From the NCBI RefSeq assembly GCF_900129235.1, contig NZ_FQUV01000001.1:310001-374000 (forward strand): a DNA stretch of 64,000 bases. Reading direction: 5' to 3'. The notes under the pieces are model-generated. The model did no database searches and was not told the DNA's origin. It saw nothing but the letters and a program-made list of their open reading frames with translations. Shown piece after piece: positions 29,619 through 39,314 of the stretch (its first letter is position 1; the number at the start of each line of letters is the position of its first letter). The DNA is from Litoreibacter ascidiaceicola. GTDB taxonomy: Bacteria; Pseudomonadota; Alphaproteobacteria; Rhodobacterales; Rhodobacteraceae. Both the position numbers and the translations under genes were made by a program.

Positions 29619-32210
29619 CTAGAGCGGGACAAATCCTTCATCTTCGGGAAATTCGAACATGTCGTCTTCTTCGACCGGTTGGCGAATCGCCAACTGGGCA
29701 GCGGCCAAGCGCGCAATCGGGACCCGATATGGCGAGCAGGACACGTAATCCATCCCCAAAGACCTGCAAAATGCGATGCTCTCGGGATCGCCGCCATGCT
29801 CCCCGCAGACCGACAAGGTCAGTTTGGAGCGCACCTTGCGCCCGCGCTCGGACGCAAGCGCCAACAACTCGCCCACCCCGTCCTGATCCAGAGCCAGAAA
29901 CGGGTCTTCGGGGAAGACACCTTGGTTCACATAGGCCGACATGAAGCGCCCTGCGTCATCGCGCGACAGCCCGTAGGTCATCTGGGTCATGTCGTTTGTC
30001 CCGAAACTCAGAAAGCTGGCATGGGTTGCGATGTCACCGGCGCGCAAAGCGGCGCGCGGGGTCTCCACCATCACGCCAAGGCGGTATTCCAGCTTCTGGC
30101 CGGTTTCGCTCATCACATCCGCCGCGACCGCGTCGATACGGGATTTCACAATCTCCACCTCGCGCTTGGCCGAGACCAGCGGGATCATCACCTCCGGCAC
30201 CACAACGGCCCCTTCCGAGGACGCCTCGATTGCCGCCTCAAAAATCGCGCGGGCCTGCATTTCGTAAATCTCCGGCACCGTGATCCCAAGGCGCACGCCG
30301 CGCATCCCCAGCATCGGGTTGACCTCGGACAGGTCATCCACGCGGGCCTGCACCTCACGTGCACTCATATCCAGCGCATCAGCCAATTCCACGATACCCG
30401 CGCGGGTGGAAGGCAAAAACTCGTGCAAGGGCGGATCGAACAGGCGCAAACACACCGGGCGCGGTGCCATGATGCGGAACATATCCGCGAAGTCCGCGCG
30501 TTGCATCGGCAGCAAGCGCGACAAGGCGGCCGCGCGGTCCTCCGCGTCCTCGGCAAAGATCGCTTCACGCAAGACGGTCAGACGGTCCTCGTCAAAGAAC
30601 ATGTGCTCCGTGCGGCAAAGCCCGATGCCTTCGGCATTGAACAGGCTCGCCACTTCGGCGTCCTCGGGCGTGTCGGCATTCGCACGCACGCCAATGTCGC
30701 GCATCTCGTCGGCCCATGTCAGCAGCTCGCGGAACGCGCCGCCAATGCCAGCCTCGATCATCGGCATGGCCCCCGCCAGAACCTGCCCCTTGGTGCCGTC
30801 CAACGTCACCATGTCGCCTTCGGAAAACACCCGCCCGTCAGACGCAGTCAGCGTGCGGGCCTTCGTGTCGATGTCGACATCCGTCGCTCCGGCCACACAA
30901 GGCAGCCCCAGCCCGCGCGCAATCACGGCGGCATGGCCGTTGGCCCCGCCCCGTTCCGTCAGGATACCCTTGGCCGCGTGCATGCCGCGCACATCCTCTG
31001 GGCTGGTTTCGCGGCGCACCAGAATACACGCCTCGCCCTGTGCGGCGGCGGTTTGCGCGGCGAACGAGTCAAACACCAGCTTGCCCGTGGCAGCCCCCGG
31101 GCTGGCGGCAATCCCGCGCGCAATCAGGTCACGCTTCGCTTTCGGGGCCACCTGTTGGTGCAGCAACTCCGAGATCGCACGCGGCTCGATCCGCAACACG
31201 GCATCTTCACGCGATATGATATCGTCATTGGCCAAGGCGGTGGCCACAGCCACTTCCGCGCGGGCCGAACGCGGGGCATTCACCGCATCAAGGATGAACA
31301 ACTTGCCCCCCTCGACGGTAAACTCGATCTGCATTTCTTCGCGCAGGCCCGTGCGCCCCACATCGCCAAGTCGGCACAGCTCGGCGTAAACTTCCGGCTG
31401 GCATTCCTCCAAGGAGGGGCCGCGCTTGTCGCGGGTCAAATACATCGTGTCGTCATGCGCCCCGCTCAGCGCGTCGCGTCCTTGGCTTTGGCGCTTGTAG
31501 CGGCCCACTTCCTGCGCGTCGCCGCTGTCCGAGTTGATGAACTGGATCACGCCAGAGCCGCTTTCGCCCTGACCCATGCCAAACGCCATGCGCTGCACGA
31601 CCAGCCCCAACCCTGCGTTTTCCGGCGCGCCTTTGGACATGCGCAGCAGGCGGGCCGAGGTCCCCTCCCATGCCCGCGCCATGGATTTCAGCACGTTGAA
31701 CAGCTGGATTTCCACGTCCTGCGGGAACGCCTCGTCGGTTTCGTCCTCATAGGCGGTCAGGGCTTTGTCGACGGTCAGGTCGGGGATATCGAACATCTCG
31801 TCATCCAGCCGCGCCACGTCGACCGCGTAGGAACGTATAAACGTCAGATGAAGTGCGGCGGCAGCCTTGGAGCCAAGTTTGGACGCAAAAAACGCCTCGT
31901 TCGTGCGGTTCATCCCGATATTCAGGATCGTCCCGGGCCCGCCCCAATCCGGCATCACCGGAGACGAGCGCACGGACAACACCGGCCAGCTGCCGAAATG
32001 CTCCAGAAGCCGTTTCATTTCAGGCTGTTGGCCACTGGCAATCGAGCGCACTGTCGGGGTCGAGATCGCCACGGTATCCGGCACCGGCATATCCAGCCTG
32101 ATAAGGCGCTGCAGGCATTTCGCCCGCGCGCCATGCAGCTTCCGATGGATAGCAGCGGTGGGCGTAATCAGCTCAAAGTTCAAATGGTCCAACATACTGC
32201 GGCGCAGCAT
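29619..32210 (-). CDS. ppdK: Pyruvate, phosphate dikinase-like protein with divergent ATP-binding half
   Basis: 863 residues, near the usual 880. The C-terminal PEP/pyruvate barrel is well kept: LCRTEHMFFDEDRL, MLGMRGVRLGI, VPEVMIPLVSAKREVEIVKS, FSFGTNDMTQ (here LSFGTNDMTQMTYG) and the acid Cys in LSVCGEHGGDPESI. The phosphohistidine loop is GGANGHAAVIARGLGLPCVAG, where the usual Thr-Ser before His is Asn-Gly. The N-terminal half lacks the usual GGKGANLAEM and MPGMMDT motifs (it has DWGGPGTILNIGMN), and the QTR-x-KRT segment is DAVNAPRS. It may be an altered or non-ATP-using paralogue. It lies 61 bp after glyS. Confidence 0.8.
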   Translation of the reverse strand: MLRRSMLDHLNFELITPTAAIHRKLHGARAKCLQRLIRLDMPVPDTVAISTPTVRSIASGQQPEMKRLLEHFGSWPVLSVRSSPVMPDWGGPGTILNIGMNRTNEAFFASKLGSKAAAALHLTFIRSYAVDVARLDDEMFDIPDLTVDKALTAYEDETDEAFPQDVEIQLFNVLKSMARAWEGTSARLLRMSKGAPENAGLGLVVQRMAFGMGQGESGSGVIQFINSDSGDAQEVGRYKRQSQGRDALSGAHDDTMYLTRDKRGPSLEECQPEVYAELCRLGDVGRTGLREEMQIEFTVEGGKLFILDAVNAPRSARAEVAVATALANDDIISREDAVLRIEPRAISELLHQQVAPKAKRDLIARGIAASPGAATGKLVFDSFAAQTAAAQGEACILVRRETSPEDVRGMHAAKGILTERGGANGHAAVIARGLGLPCVAGATDVDIDTKARTLTASDGRVFSEGDMVTLDGTKGQVLAGAMPMIEAGIGGAFRELLTWADEMRDIGVRANADTPEDAEVASLFNAEGIGLCRTEHMFFDEDRLTVLREAIFAEDAEDRAAALSRLLPMQRADFADMFRIMAPRPVCLRLFDPPLHEFLPSTRAGIVELADALDMSAREVQARVDDLSEVNPMLGMRGVRLGITVPEIYEMQARAIFEAAIEASSEGAVVVPEVMIPLVSAKREVEIVKSRIDAVAADVMSETGQKLEYRLGVMVETPRAALRAGDIATHASFLSFGTNDMTQMTYGLSRDDAGRFMSAYVNQGVFPEDPFLALDQDGVGELLALASERGRKVRSKLTLSVCGEHGGDPESIAFCRSLGMDYVSCSPYRVPIARLAAAQLAIRQPVEEDDMFEFPEDEGFVPL

Positions 32211-32271
32211 AGGGAAGTTAAGTGTTCAAACAAGGGCGACGCGCCGGCACACCGCAGATTTTTGGCGGGTG

Positions 32272-34518
32272 TTACCCTTCGATCTTGGTCAGATCGGCCA
32301 CACCGCCGCAAATGGTGCGGATGCGGTGCAACAGGCACAACCGGTTGCGGCGCACGATCTGGTTGTCCGAGTTCACCTGCGTGGCCTCGAAAAACGCATC
32401 AATCGGACCGCGTAGCTTGGCCATGGCGGCCATGGCGGTTGAGAAGTCCTCGGCGTCCATAGCGGGCTTGATCGCGGTTTCGGCTTCGTCGAGCGCCGCG
32501 AACAGCGCCTTTTCCTCGTCGCTTTCGGCGAATTTGGGATCGGGGTCCAACTCGTAGGAGACGCCGTCCTTGGCCTCTTCCGCCGAGAGGATGTTGTTCG
32601 CCCGCTTGAACCCTTGGATCAGGTTTTCGCCGTCGTCGGTTTTCAGCGCTTCCGAGAGTGCTTCTGCCCGCTTCACCAGAAGGTTCAGGTCGTCGCTGCC
32701 CTCCATGGCGATGCAGGCGTCGATGATGTCGTGGCGGATGCCCTTGTCCTTGAGGAAGACTTTGAGACGGTCGTGGAAGAAGGAGAGGAGGTCGGCACTC
32801 GGGTGAGAAACATCACTGAGATCTATATCTTTAAAACTAAAAGAGCTTTTCAACTCGCCCGACTCTTTTTTCTTTTCATATATTTGATTTTCTATGCTCG
32901 TAACATCTGATGAAGTGATCCCAAGGTGTTCTGCGACCATTTCACGGTCTGCATCAACAAGTCTTTCTTCTTCATGATTCATCTTATGGTAATGAGGCAT
33001 ATACGCATCCAAGATGAGATCGCTCAAACTCACACTGAGCGAATTATCAAGTAACAGGCGCACAATCCCCAACGCCCCACGTCGTAGAGCAAACGGGTCC
33101 TTCGAGCCTGTTGGTTTCTCGTCAATCCACCAAAATGATGCTAGCAAGTCGACCTTGTCGGCCAGTGCGACCGCAACCGACACAGGCGCAGTTGGCACGT
33201 CATCCGATGGACCCAACGGCGAATAATGTTCCTCGCAAGCAGCACCCACTTCGGCAGGCAAACCTGCGGCGTCACTGTAATAACGCCCCATAAGCCCTTG
33301 AAGTTCAGGGAATTCATAGACCATCTCGGACGACAGATCGGCCTTCGCCACCCGCGCCGCCTGCTCTGCCAGATCGGGATCGGCGCCCACCGCAGGGGCA
33401 ATCTCGCGCGCCAGAGCGGCGATGCGTTCGATGCGCTCTTTCTGCGACCCCAGCTTGTTGTGGAAGGTCACATTTTCCAGCGCATCAATCCACGGCTGCA
33501 TCCCCGCTTTCGCAACCCGCAGATCGTTCTCCCAGAAGAACTTCGCGTCGGCCAGACGTGCCGACAGCACCCGCCCGTTGCCCGCCAGAATGGTGGCACC
33601 CTGATCGGCGGTCTCGATATTGGCGACGGTTACATATTGCTCGATCCGGCCCGTCTTTGGGTTCTTCACCGAGAAGAACTTCTGATGCTCCTTCATCGAG
33701 GTTTTCAGCACCTCCGGCGGCAGGTCCAAGAACTGCTCCTCGATCTTGCCCAGCAGCACCACGGGCCATTCGACAAGCCCTGCAACCTCTGCCAGCAATC
33801 CACGATCCTCGACCACCTCCATGCCCTGCGCGAACGCCTGATTGGTGGCCTCTGCCCAGATGTGATCGGCCCGCTCGGAGGCGTCCAGAACCACCTTGGC
33901 ACGCTTTAGCTTCGCCGCGTAATCATCGAAAGACGTTACTGAAAACGCATCCGGCGCCATGAAGCGGTGGCCGTGCGTGGTGTCGCCTGCCTTGATGCCG
34001 TCAATGTCCAGCGGGACCACCTCTGCCCCGGCCTCATCCGACAGGATGCACAGGATCGAATGCAACGGACGCACCCAACGCAAAGTACCGTCACCCCAAC
34101 GCATCGACTTCGGCCACGGGAAGCTGCGCACGGTCTGCTCCAATACCTCCGCCACGATCTCCGCCGCCGGACGACCCGGCTTGTCGATCACCGCGAACCA
34201 GACCTGACCCTTCTTGTCGTCGCGGGCCTCCAGCTGGTCTTGCGTTAGTCCGGTCGAGCGCAGGAAACCCGCCAAAGCCTGCTCCGGCGCGCCTACTTTC
34301 GGGCCTTTGCGTTCTTCCTTCACGGCGGGCGATGCGGCCAGCACGCCTTCTACCGACAGCGCCAGACGGCGCGGCGTCGAGAACGCACCGGCGGAGGCAT
34401 AGGTCAGCCCCGCCTCGACCAAGCCATCGGTGACCAGTTTTTTCAGATCAGCGGCGGCCTTGCCCTGCATGCGGGCGGGAATTTCCTCGGAGAAGAGTTC
34501 GATCAGAAGATCAGGCAT
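32272..34518 (-). CDS. glyS: Glycine-tRNA ligase beta subunit
   Basis: 748 residues from the ATG at 34518 (MPDLLIELFSEEIPARMQGK), longer than the 689 of E. coli. Recognisable blocks are MRWGDGTLRWVRPLHSI, ILCILSDEAGAEVVPLDIDG, KEHQKFFSVKNPKTGRI, GRVLSARLADAKFFWENDLR and ALADKVDLLASFWWIDEKPTGSKDPFALRR, then a C-terminal anticodon-binding domain. With GlyQ it forms the alpha2beta2 enzyme. Residues about 500-575 (NQIYEKKKESGELKSSFSFK and flanks) are encoded by unusually AT-rich DNA and look inserted. An upstream in-frame extension covers unrelated sequence and was left out. Confidence 0.93.
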   Translation of the reverse strand: MPDLLIELFSEEIPARMQGKAAADLKKLVTDGLVEAGLTYASAGAFSTPRRLALSVEGVLAASPAVKEERKGPKVGAPEQALAGFLRSTGLTQDQLEARDDKKGQVWFAVIDKPGRPAAEIVAEVLEQTVRSFPWPKSMRWGDGTLRWVRPLHSILCILSDEAGAEVVPLDIDGIKAGDTTHGHRFMAPDAFSVTSFDDYAAKLKRAKVVLDASERADHIWAEATNQAFAQGMEVVEDRGLLAEVAGLVEWPVVLLGKIEEQFLDLPPEVLKTSMKEHQKFFSVKNPKTGRIEQYVTVANIETADQGATILAGNGRVLSARLADAKFFWENDLRVAKAGMQPWIDALENVTFHNKLGSQKERIERIAALAREIAPAVGADPDLAEQAARVAKADLSSEMVYEFPELQGLMGRYYSDAAGLPAEVGAACEEHYSPLGPSDDVPTAPVSVAVALADKVDLLASFWWIDEKPTGSKDPFALRRGALGIVRLLLDNSLSVSLSDLILDAYMPHYHKMNHEEERLVDADREMVAEHLGITSSDVTSIENQIYEKKKESGELKSSFSFKDIDLSDVSHPSADLLSFFHDRLKVFLKDKGIRHDIIDACIAMEGSDDLNLLVKRAEALSEALKTDDGENLIQGFKRANNILSAEEAKDGVSYELDPDPKFAESDEEKALFAALDEAETAIKPAMDAEDFSTAMAAMAKLRGPIDAFFEATQVNSDNQIVRRNRLCLLHRIRTICGGVADLTKIEG

Positions 34519-34519
34519 A

Positions 34520-35044
34520 TCAGTTGCTTTCTGTCGGTCGTGCCGGGCATTCGGGGCCGACGGCGGTGCCGTCATAGGCCTTTTGCCCGCAATCATTGAG
34601 CTGCTGCCACACATAGCCGCGCCCGTCCTCGAAGATGACCACGATGCGGTCGACCCCGTATTCGATGTTTTCCTTGCCAAGGAAGGCCAGCGCGGTGCCG
34701 TCTTCCAGCGCCGTCCCGATTTCCGTGGCGTCGAAGCAGTCGAACCATTCGGGCGCAGTGAGGGGGATCGCCCCGTCAGCAAGCTGGTAGGTTTCCGTCA
34801 GCATGGAATGGGACATGGGTGTGCTGAAACACGCGCGGTAGCGGATGGGCGAGGACGTGGCGTCGATGGCGGTGATACCATCCGCGATGATCTCCTCCGG
34901 CTCGCCAGTAACGACCGAGACCAGTTGCACCGCGTCGGGTGTCTCCACCTTCGCGTAGTAGTGGTAGACCTGCAGGTAGTAGAGGCTCGCGCCTGCAATA
35001 AATGCAATGACCATCAGCCCGATCCCGATATATTTGCCATTCAT
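34520..35044 (-). CDS. Small membrane-anchored protein between glyQ and glyS (DUF6446-like)
   Basis: 174 residues. One N-terminal membrane helix ([20 protein letters not shown]) with an extracytoplasmic remainder containing [32 protein letters not shown] and [16 protein letters not shown] pair of conserved-looking cysteines may form a disulphide. Its start overlaps the glyQ stop by 4 bp and its stop is 1 bp before the glyS start, so all three are translated together. Such a gene in this position is familiar in Rhodobacterales (DUF6446, recalled rather than searched); its role is unknown. Confidence 0.75.
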   Translation of the reverse strand: MNGKYIGIGLMVIAFIAGASLYYLQVYHYYAKVETPDAVQLVSVVTGEPEEIIADGITAIDATSSPIRYRACFSTPMSHSMLTETYQLADGAIPLTAPEWFDCFDATEIGTALEDGTALAFLGKENIEYGVDRIVVIFEDGRGYVWQQLNDCGQKAYDGTAVGPECPARPTESN

Positions 35045-35982
35045 GCCGCGTTTTCCGGCGTGTAGCCGCCAGCTTTCGTCTGCACGAAGGCATCCGCACA
35101 GGCCACCGCCAGCGTACGCACCCGCCCGATATAGGCCTGACGTTCGGTGACCGAAATCACCCCGCGCGCATCCAACAGGTTGAACAGATGCGACGCCTTG
35201 ATCGCCTGATCATAGGCGGGCTGCGCCATGACAATACGGCGGCCGGTTTTGGGGTCGTCTGCGGGCTGCGCCAGAATGCGGGCGCATTCGGCCTCCGCGT
35301 CCTTGAAGTGCTGTAGCAGCGTGTCGGTGTCGGCCACGTCGAAGTTCCAGCGGGCATATTGCGCCTCCGCCTCGCGGAACACGTCGCCATAGGTCAGCGG
35401 GATCGGTGCGTCGGGGTCGTTGAACGGCATCTCGTTGCCGTCGTCGAAACCCAGCACATACATGGCGAGGCGCTCCAGCCCGTAGGTCAGCTCGCCTGAC
35501 ACCGGCTTGCAGTCATGCCCGCCAACCTGTTGGAAATAGGTAAATTGCGACACTTCCATGCCGTCGCACCAGACTTCCCAGCCCAAGCCCCAAGCGCCCA
35601 GCGTCGGGCTTTCCCAGTCGTCTTCGACGAAGCGGATGTCGTGCATCTTCATGTCGATACCGATGGCCTCCAGCGAGCCAAGGTACAGAGCCTGCAAATC
35701 CGGCGGCGAAGGTTTGATGATCACTTGATACTGGTAGTAGTGCTGCCAACGGTTCGGGCTATCGCCATAGCGCCCGTCGGTCGGGCGACGGGACGGCTGC
35801 ACATAGGCCGCAGACCACGGCGTTGACCCCAGTGCGCGCAGCGTTGTCGCAGGGTGGAAGGTCCCTGCCCCCACTTCCATGTCATAGGGCTGCAACACCG
35901 CGCAGCCCTGCGCCGCCCAGTAGCTTTGCAGACGCATGATGATCTCCTGAAAGGAGCGCGGTTTTTGCAGCTTTTCGGCCAT
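35041..35982 (-). CDS. glyQ: Glycine-tRNA ligase alpha subunit
   Basis: 313 residues from the ATG at 35982 ([20 protein letters not shown]). Family blocks are [63 protein letters not shown] and [19 protein letters not shown]. It forms the catalytic half of the tetrameric glycyl-tRNA synthetase. It is the first gene of glyQ / membrane protein / glyS / PPDK-like. Confidence 0.97.
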   Translation of the reverse strand: MAEKLQKPRSFQEIIMRLQSYWAAQGCAVLQPYDMEVGAGTFHPATTLRALGSTPWSAAYVQPSRRPTDGRYGDSPNRWQHYYQYQVIIKPSPPDLQALYLGSLEAIGIDMKMHDIRFVEDDWESPTLGAWGLGWEVWCDGMEVSQFTYFQQVGGHDCKPVSGELTYGLERLAMYVLGFDDGNEMPFNDPDAPIPLTYGDVFREAEAQYARWNFDVADTDTLLQHFKDAEAECARILAQPADDPKTGRRIVMAQPAYDQAIKASHLFNLLDARGVISVTERQAYIGRVRTLAVACADAFVQTKAGGYTPENAA

Positions 35983-36172
35983 GATGGTCGCCCTGATGTT
36001 CGTTTGGCCTCTCAATAGGCAACCCGTGTGGGGGGGTCAATCAACAGAACAGCCCAAAGAACCCCGTGAACACGACCTTTTCAGATGCGCCCGCCGTCCT
36101 AAGTGATAACTTGCGCCAGATAAGATTCGGGGCGGCACGCAGATCGCCCGTCGGACCAATGGGGATTTGAGT

Positions 36173-37912
36173 ATGTCGCGCAGTATTTTTGCAGCCTTGT
36201 TTCTGACAGCGTCAGGCGTCGCGTTTTCCGCCGCAGCCCAGTCTTGGGTGCAGGTCGAGGCGCTTCCGGACCTGCGCACCGCAGAGGAGCGCGCACGGGC
36301 GTATAGCTCGGCGCTGAAGGATGTGAACGGGTTCCGACTTCGTTCCGGCTGGTATGCCCTGACGCTTGGTCCCTACAGCGACGCAGAGGCGCAATCCAAG
36401 TTACGCGAATTGCGCGGAGCGGGCATCATCCCGCGCGACAGCTATATTTCCGACAACGGCCCGTACCGTCAGCGGTTCTGGCCCATTGGTGCTGGCGCCA
36501 CAAACATTGCGCCCGTTACCCCGGTGCAACCTGCACCAGACACGACTGCGCCAGAAGCGACCCCGACACCTGTGGTTCCGGCAGCCCCCGTTGATCTGGA
36601 CGAAACCCCGCGTGAGGCCCGTGCCTCGGAAGCGCTGCTAAGCCGTGATCAGAAAAAAGAGCTGCAGGTCGCCATGCAATGGTTCGGTTTCTACAACTCC
36701 GCCATCGACGGCTCTTTCGGACGCGGCACGCGCGGCTCTATGGCGGAATGGCAAAAGAACAACGGCTACGACGCGACAGGCATCCTGACCACCAAGCAGC
36801 GCAAGATGTTGATGGACAATTACAACGGCGCGCTGGCCGCACTGGGGCTGGGTCAGGTCAAAGAGGTCAAAGCGGGCATCGAGATCACCATGCCGATCGG
36901 CCTCGTGGAGTTCGACAAATACGAATACCCCTTCGTGCAATACCGCGAAAAAGACAGCTCCGGCATCGAGGCGTTGCTGATCTCGCAACCCGGTGACGAA
37001 AACACGCTGTTTGGCCTCTACGAGATCATGCAAACGCTCGAAATCGTGCCGCTGGAGGGTGAGCGGTCCAAAGGACGGCGCTCTTTCACCCTGACGGGGC
37101 AAGGTGACGACATCCATTCCTACACCTATGCCCGTGCCGAAGGCGGTTATGTCAAAGGCTTCACGCTGGTCTATCCCCCTGCCAAGGCGGCTGACATGGC
37201 CCGTGTGATCGAGATTATGCAAGACAGCATGGTCGTCACCGAAGGCACCCTGACACCCGACCTGTCGGATGCTGCCGCGCAAGGCGTGGATCTTTTGTCG
37301 GGCCTCGACGTGCGCAAGCCTGCGCTGTCACGCTCCGGCTTCTATGTCGACGGGCGTGGCCATGTTCTGACCACAGCCGAGGCTGTCGCCTCCTGCGGTC
37401 GCATCACGCTGGATGACACCTACGAGGCCACCGTCAAAGCCACAGGCAACGGCTTGGCCTTGCTGGAGCCATCCACCAGCCTCGTGCCGCTCAACTATGC
37501 CCGCCTTGCCACCTCGGTCGGTCGTCTGCGCGCTCCGGTTGCCGTGGCGGGATATTCCTACGAAGGAGCGCTGGACGCGCCGACCCTGACTTATGGCACG
37601 CTGGAAGACCTCAAAGGTCTTGGGGGCGAAGCCGAACTGTCCCGTCTGGACCTTGACGCCCTGCCCGGTGACGTTGGCGGGCCGGTTCTGGATATGACCG
37701 GTGCGGTCTCCGGTATGTTGGTCGACCACGATCTGACCGGCAAAGCCCTGCCCAGCGCGGTGCGCTTTTCGTTGAAAGCCAGCGAGCTGGCAACCTTCCT
37801 CAGCGAAAACGGCATCACCGCCGCCGCCTCCGAGGACACAGCGCAACTGGACGCCGAAGATATCGTGGTTTTGGGCACAGATATGACTGTGCTTGTCGGC
37901 TGCTGGGAATAA
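36173..37912 (+). CDS. Secreted peptidoglycan-binding protein with an inactive-looking trypsin-like domain
   Basis: 579 residues from the ATG at 36173; a TTG two codons earlier is possible. Signal peptide MSRSIFAALFLTASGVAFSA. Residues 25-100 resemble a SPOR-type repeat (SWVQVEALPDLRTAEERARA, then GWYALTLGPYSDAEAQSKLR). After a Pro/Thr linker comes a PG-binding module (LQVAMQWFGFYNSAIDGSFG, then GYDATGILT). The C-terminal 180 residues fold like a trypsin-family protease (YVDGRGHVLTTAEAVASCGR, ATGNGLALLEPS, LPGDVGGPVLDMTG). The positions of the catalytic His, Asp and Ser appear to be Ala/Glu, Gly and Val. It is probably a periplasmic scaffold, not an active protease. Confidence 0.78.
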   Translation: MSRSIFAALFLTASGVAFSAAAQSWVQVEALPDLRTAEERARAYSSALKDVNGFRLRSGWYALTLGPYSDAEAQSKLRELRGAGIIPRDSYISDNGPYRQRFWPIGAGATNIAPVTPVQPAPDTTAPEATPTPVVPAAPVDLDETPREARASEALLSRDQKKELQVAMQWFGFYNSAIDGSFGRGTRGSMAEWQKNNGYDATGILTTKQRKMLMDNYNGALAALGLGQVKEVKAGIEITMPIGLVEFDKYEYPFVQYREKDSSGIEALLISQPGDENTLFGLYEIMQTLEIVPLEGERSKGRRSFTLTGQGDDIHSYTYARAEGGYVKGFTLVYPPAKAADMARVIEIMQDSMVVTEGTLTPDLSDAAAQGVDLLSGLDVRKPALSRSGFYVDGRGHVLTTAEAVASCGRITLDDTYEATVKATGNGLALLEPSTSLVPLNYARLATSVGRLRAPVAVAGYSYEGALDAPTLTYGTLEDLKGLGGEAELSRLDLDALPGDVGGPVLDMTGAVSGMLVDHDLTGKALPSAVRFSLKASELATFLSENGITAAASEDTAQLDAEDIVVLGTDMTVLVGCWE

Positions 37913-37929
37913 GTCTCGGGCTAATCCTG

Positions 37930-38622
37930 TTACGTCCGAGCCTTCTCGAAGGCCGCCCACGCGGCTTCGAACTTGGCGAAGTTAAAGCCCTCTTCGCGGG
38001 CAGGACCAAGTACCAGATGCTCGGTCTCCTGCATCTTTCGGATCGCAGTTTCAAGCTGGTCGATCACCTCCGGCGGCACGACAACGGCCCCGTGGCGGTC
38101 GGCATGGACCAGATCACCGGGGCGCACGGTCATGCCGAACACCGTCACCGGAACATCCAGCGCGGTCACATGCACAAAGCCGTGGCTAGGCCCGATGCTG
38201 CCCGCCACCACCGGATAGTCCGGAGCCATATCGCCCAGATCGCGCATGACCCCGTTGGTCAGCGTACCAGACATGCCAAGCCCTTTGTGGACTTCCGTGT
38301 TGACCTCACCCCAGAAGGCACCGATGGCGTTCGGGTAATCCTCGTCCTCGACCACGCAGACCGAAGGCTGCGGCGCGTCCGCCATCTGCTTGTAATAGGC
38401 CATGCGCCGCGTGCGGATGACCTCTGGCGGTTCAGTCGGAGGCGATATAGCGGCAATTTTCGCGGTGCTGGCATAACCCACGACCACGCCGGTCGGCTCG
38501 TTGATCAGCATCGTGCCACGGGTGAAGTCGTTAAACCCGCGCTTGCCTTGGGCCACTTCGATGGCGTTGCAAACCGTCGGTGTGTCGACGCTGCGCAGCA
38601 GGGTAAGCAAACTTTCCCTCAT
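37930..38622 (-). CDS. RraA-like protein (HMG/CHA aldolase or regulator family)
   Basis: 230 residues. The RraA/menG fold block is clear: ATKIAAISPPTE-like start, then VAGSIGPSHGFVHVTALDVP and GDLVHADRHGAVVVPPEVID, where the Asp-Arg-His-Gly stretch carries the usual metal and substrate residues. Family members include 4-hydroxy-4-methyl-2-oxoglutarate aldolases, oxaloacetate decarboxylases and RNase E inhibitors. In this catabolic context the aldolase or decarboxylase role is likelier (inferred). It is the last gene of the fourteen-gene minus-strand cluster and overlaps the next gene by 4 bp. Confidence 0.8.
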   Translation of the reverse strand: MRESLLTLLRSVDTPTVCNAIEVAQGKRGFNDFTRGTMLINEPTGVVVGYASTAKIAAISPPTEPPEVIRTRRMAYYKQMADAPQPSVCVVEDEDYPNAIGAFWGEVNTEVHKGLGMSGTLTNGVMRDLGDMAPDYPVVAGSIGPSHGFVHVTALDVPVTVFGMTVRPGDLVHADRHGAVVVPPEVIDQLETAIRKMQETEHLVLGPAREEGFNFAKFEAAWAAFEKART

Positions 38623-39314
38623 GATCTCTCCAGCCAGCGGGCCAAGGCCGCATTGGTCGCGTCGGGTTGTTCAAGTGTGGGTAAATGGCCCGCACCGTCG
38701 ATAATCTCCAAGGTCGCACCGGACACGAGCGAGCAGATCAGCTCGTGGCGATGGATCGGACACAAACTGTCTTCCCGCCCACACAACGCGAGCGTCGGCA
38801 CCTTGATCTGGCGCAGCGTGTCCTGCTGGTCGGGCCGCGTTTGCAGCGCGCGAGACTGGCGCACGAACACCTCCGGCCCTAGGGCGTCGGCCATGTCCAT
38901 GCACAGATCAAGGATGGCAGCACGGTTAGGACCGTCAGCGAGATAGCGCGGCTTCATCTCGTCACGCATGATATTGCGTAACTCGCCTGCTTTCGCCCGC
39001 GCGATCTGCGGCTCGCGGCCCTTTGCAACTGCGTCGGCTTCGGCCTTGGGGTTGGTGTCCAGAAACGCGATCCGGTCGATCCGGTCGGGTGCTTGGCGAA
39101 AAACCTCCATCGCCACGATCCCGCCCATGGAGAGCCCGGCCAGCGCAAAGCGTGGCGGCGCGTGGGCCAGCACCTCCGCGGCCAAGTCCGCTATGTTATC
39201 GGACGCACCAATCGGTGCGACCTGCACCGCACGGTCGACGGAAAACGCAGCGATCTGCGGCGCGAACAGCCGCGCGTCGCACATCATGCCGGGCAAAATG
39301 ACAAGCGGCGTCAT
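38619..39314 (-). CDS. Alpha/beta hydrolase
   Basis: 231 residues. Oxyanion start LVILPGMMCDARLFAPQI, nucleophile elbow ALAGLSMGGIVAMEVF with the serine, acid in LALCGREDSLCPIHRH, and base in IDGAGHLPTLEQP. It is cytoplasmic. Its substrate is unknown, but the position suggests hydrolysis of a lactone, ester or C-C bond in the cluster's pathway. It overlaps both neighbours by 4 bp (ATGA), so it is translated as part of a tight operon. Confidence 0.85.
   Translation of the reverse strand: MTPLVILPGMMCDARLFAPQIAAFSVDRAVQVAPIGASDNIADLAAEVLAHAPPRFALAGLSMGGIVAMEVFRQAPDRIDRIAFLDTNPKAEADAVAKGREPQIARAKAGELRNIMRDEMKPRYLADGPNRAAILDLCMDMADALGPEVFVRQSRALQTRPDQQDTLRQIKVPTLALCGREDSLCPIHRHELICSLVSGATLEIIDGAGHLPTLEQPDATNAALARWLERS

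Noticed and set aside
29679-32462. A 927-codon plus-strand frame opposite the PPDK-like gene
   Set aside because: Antisense shadow: composition dominated by His, Arg and Gln, no start signal, and the minus strand encodes clear PEP-utilising motifs.
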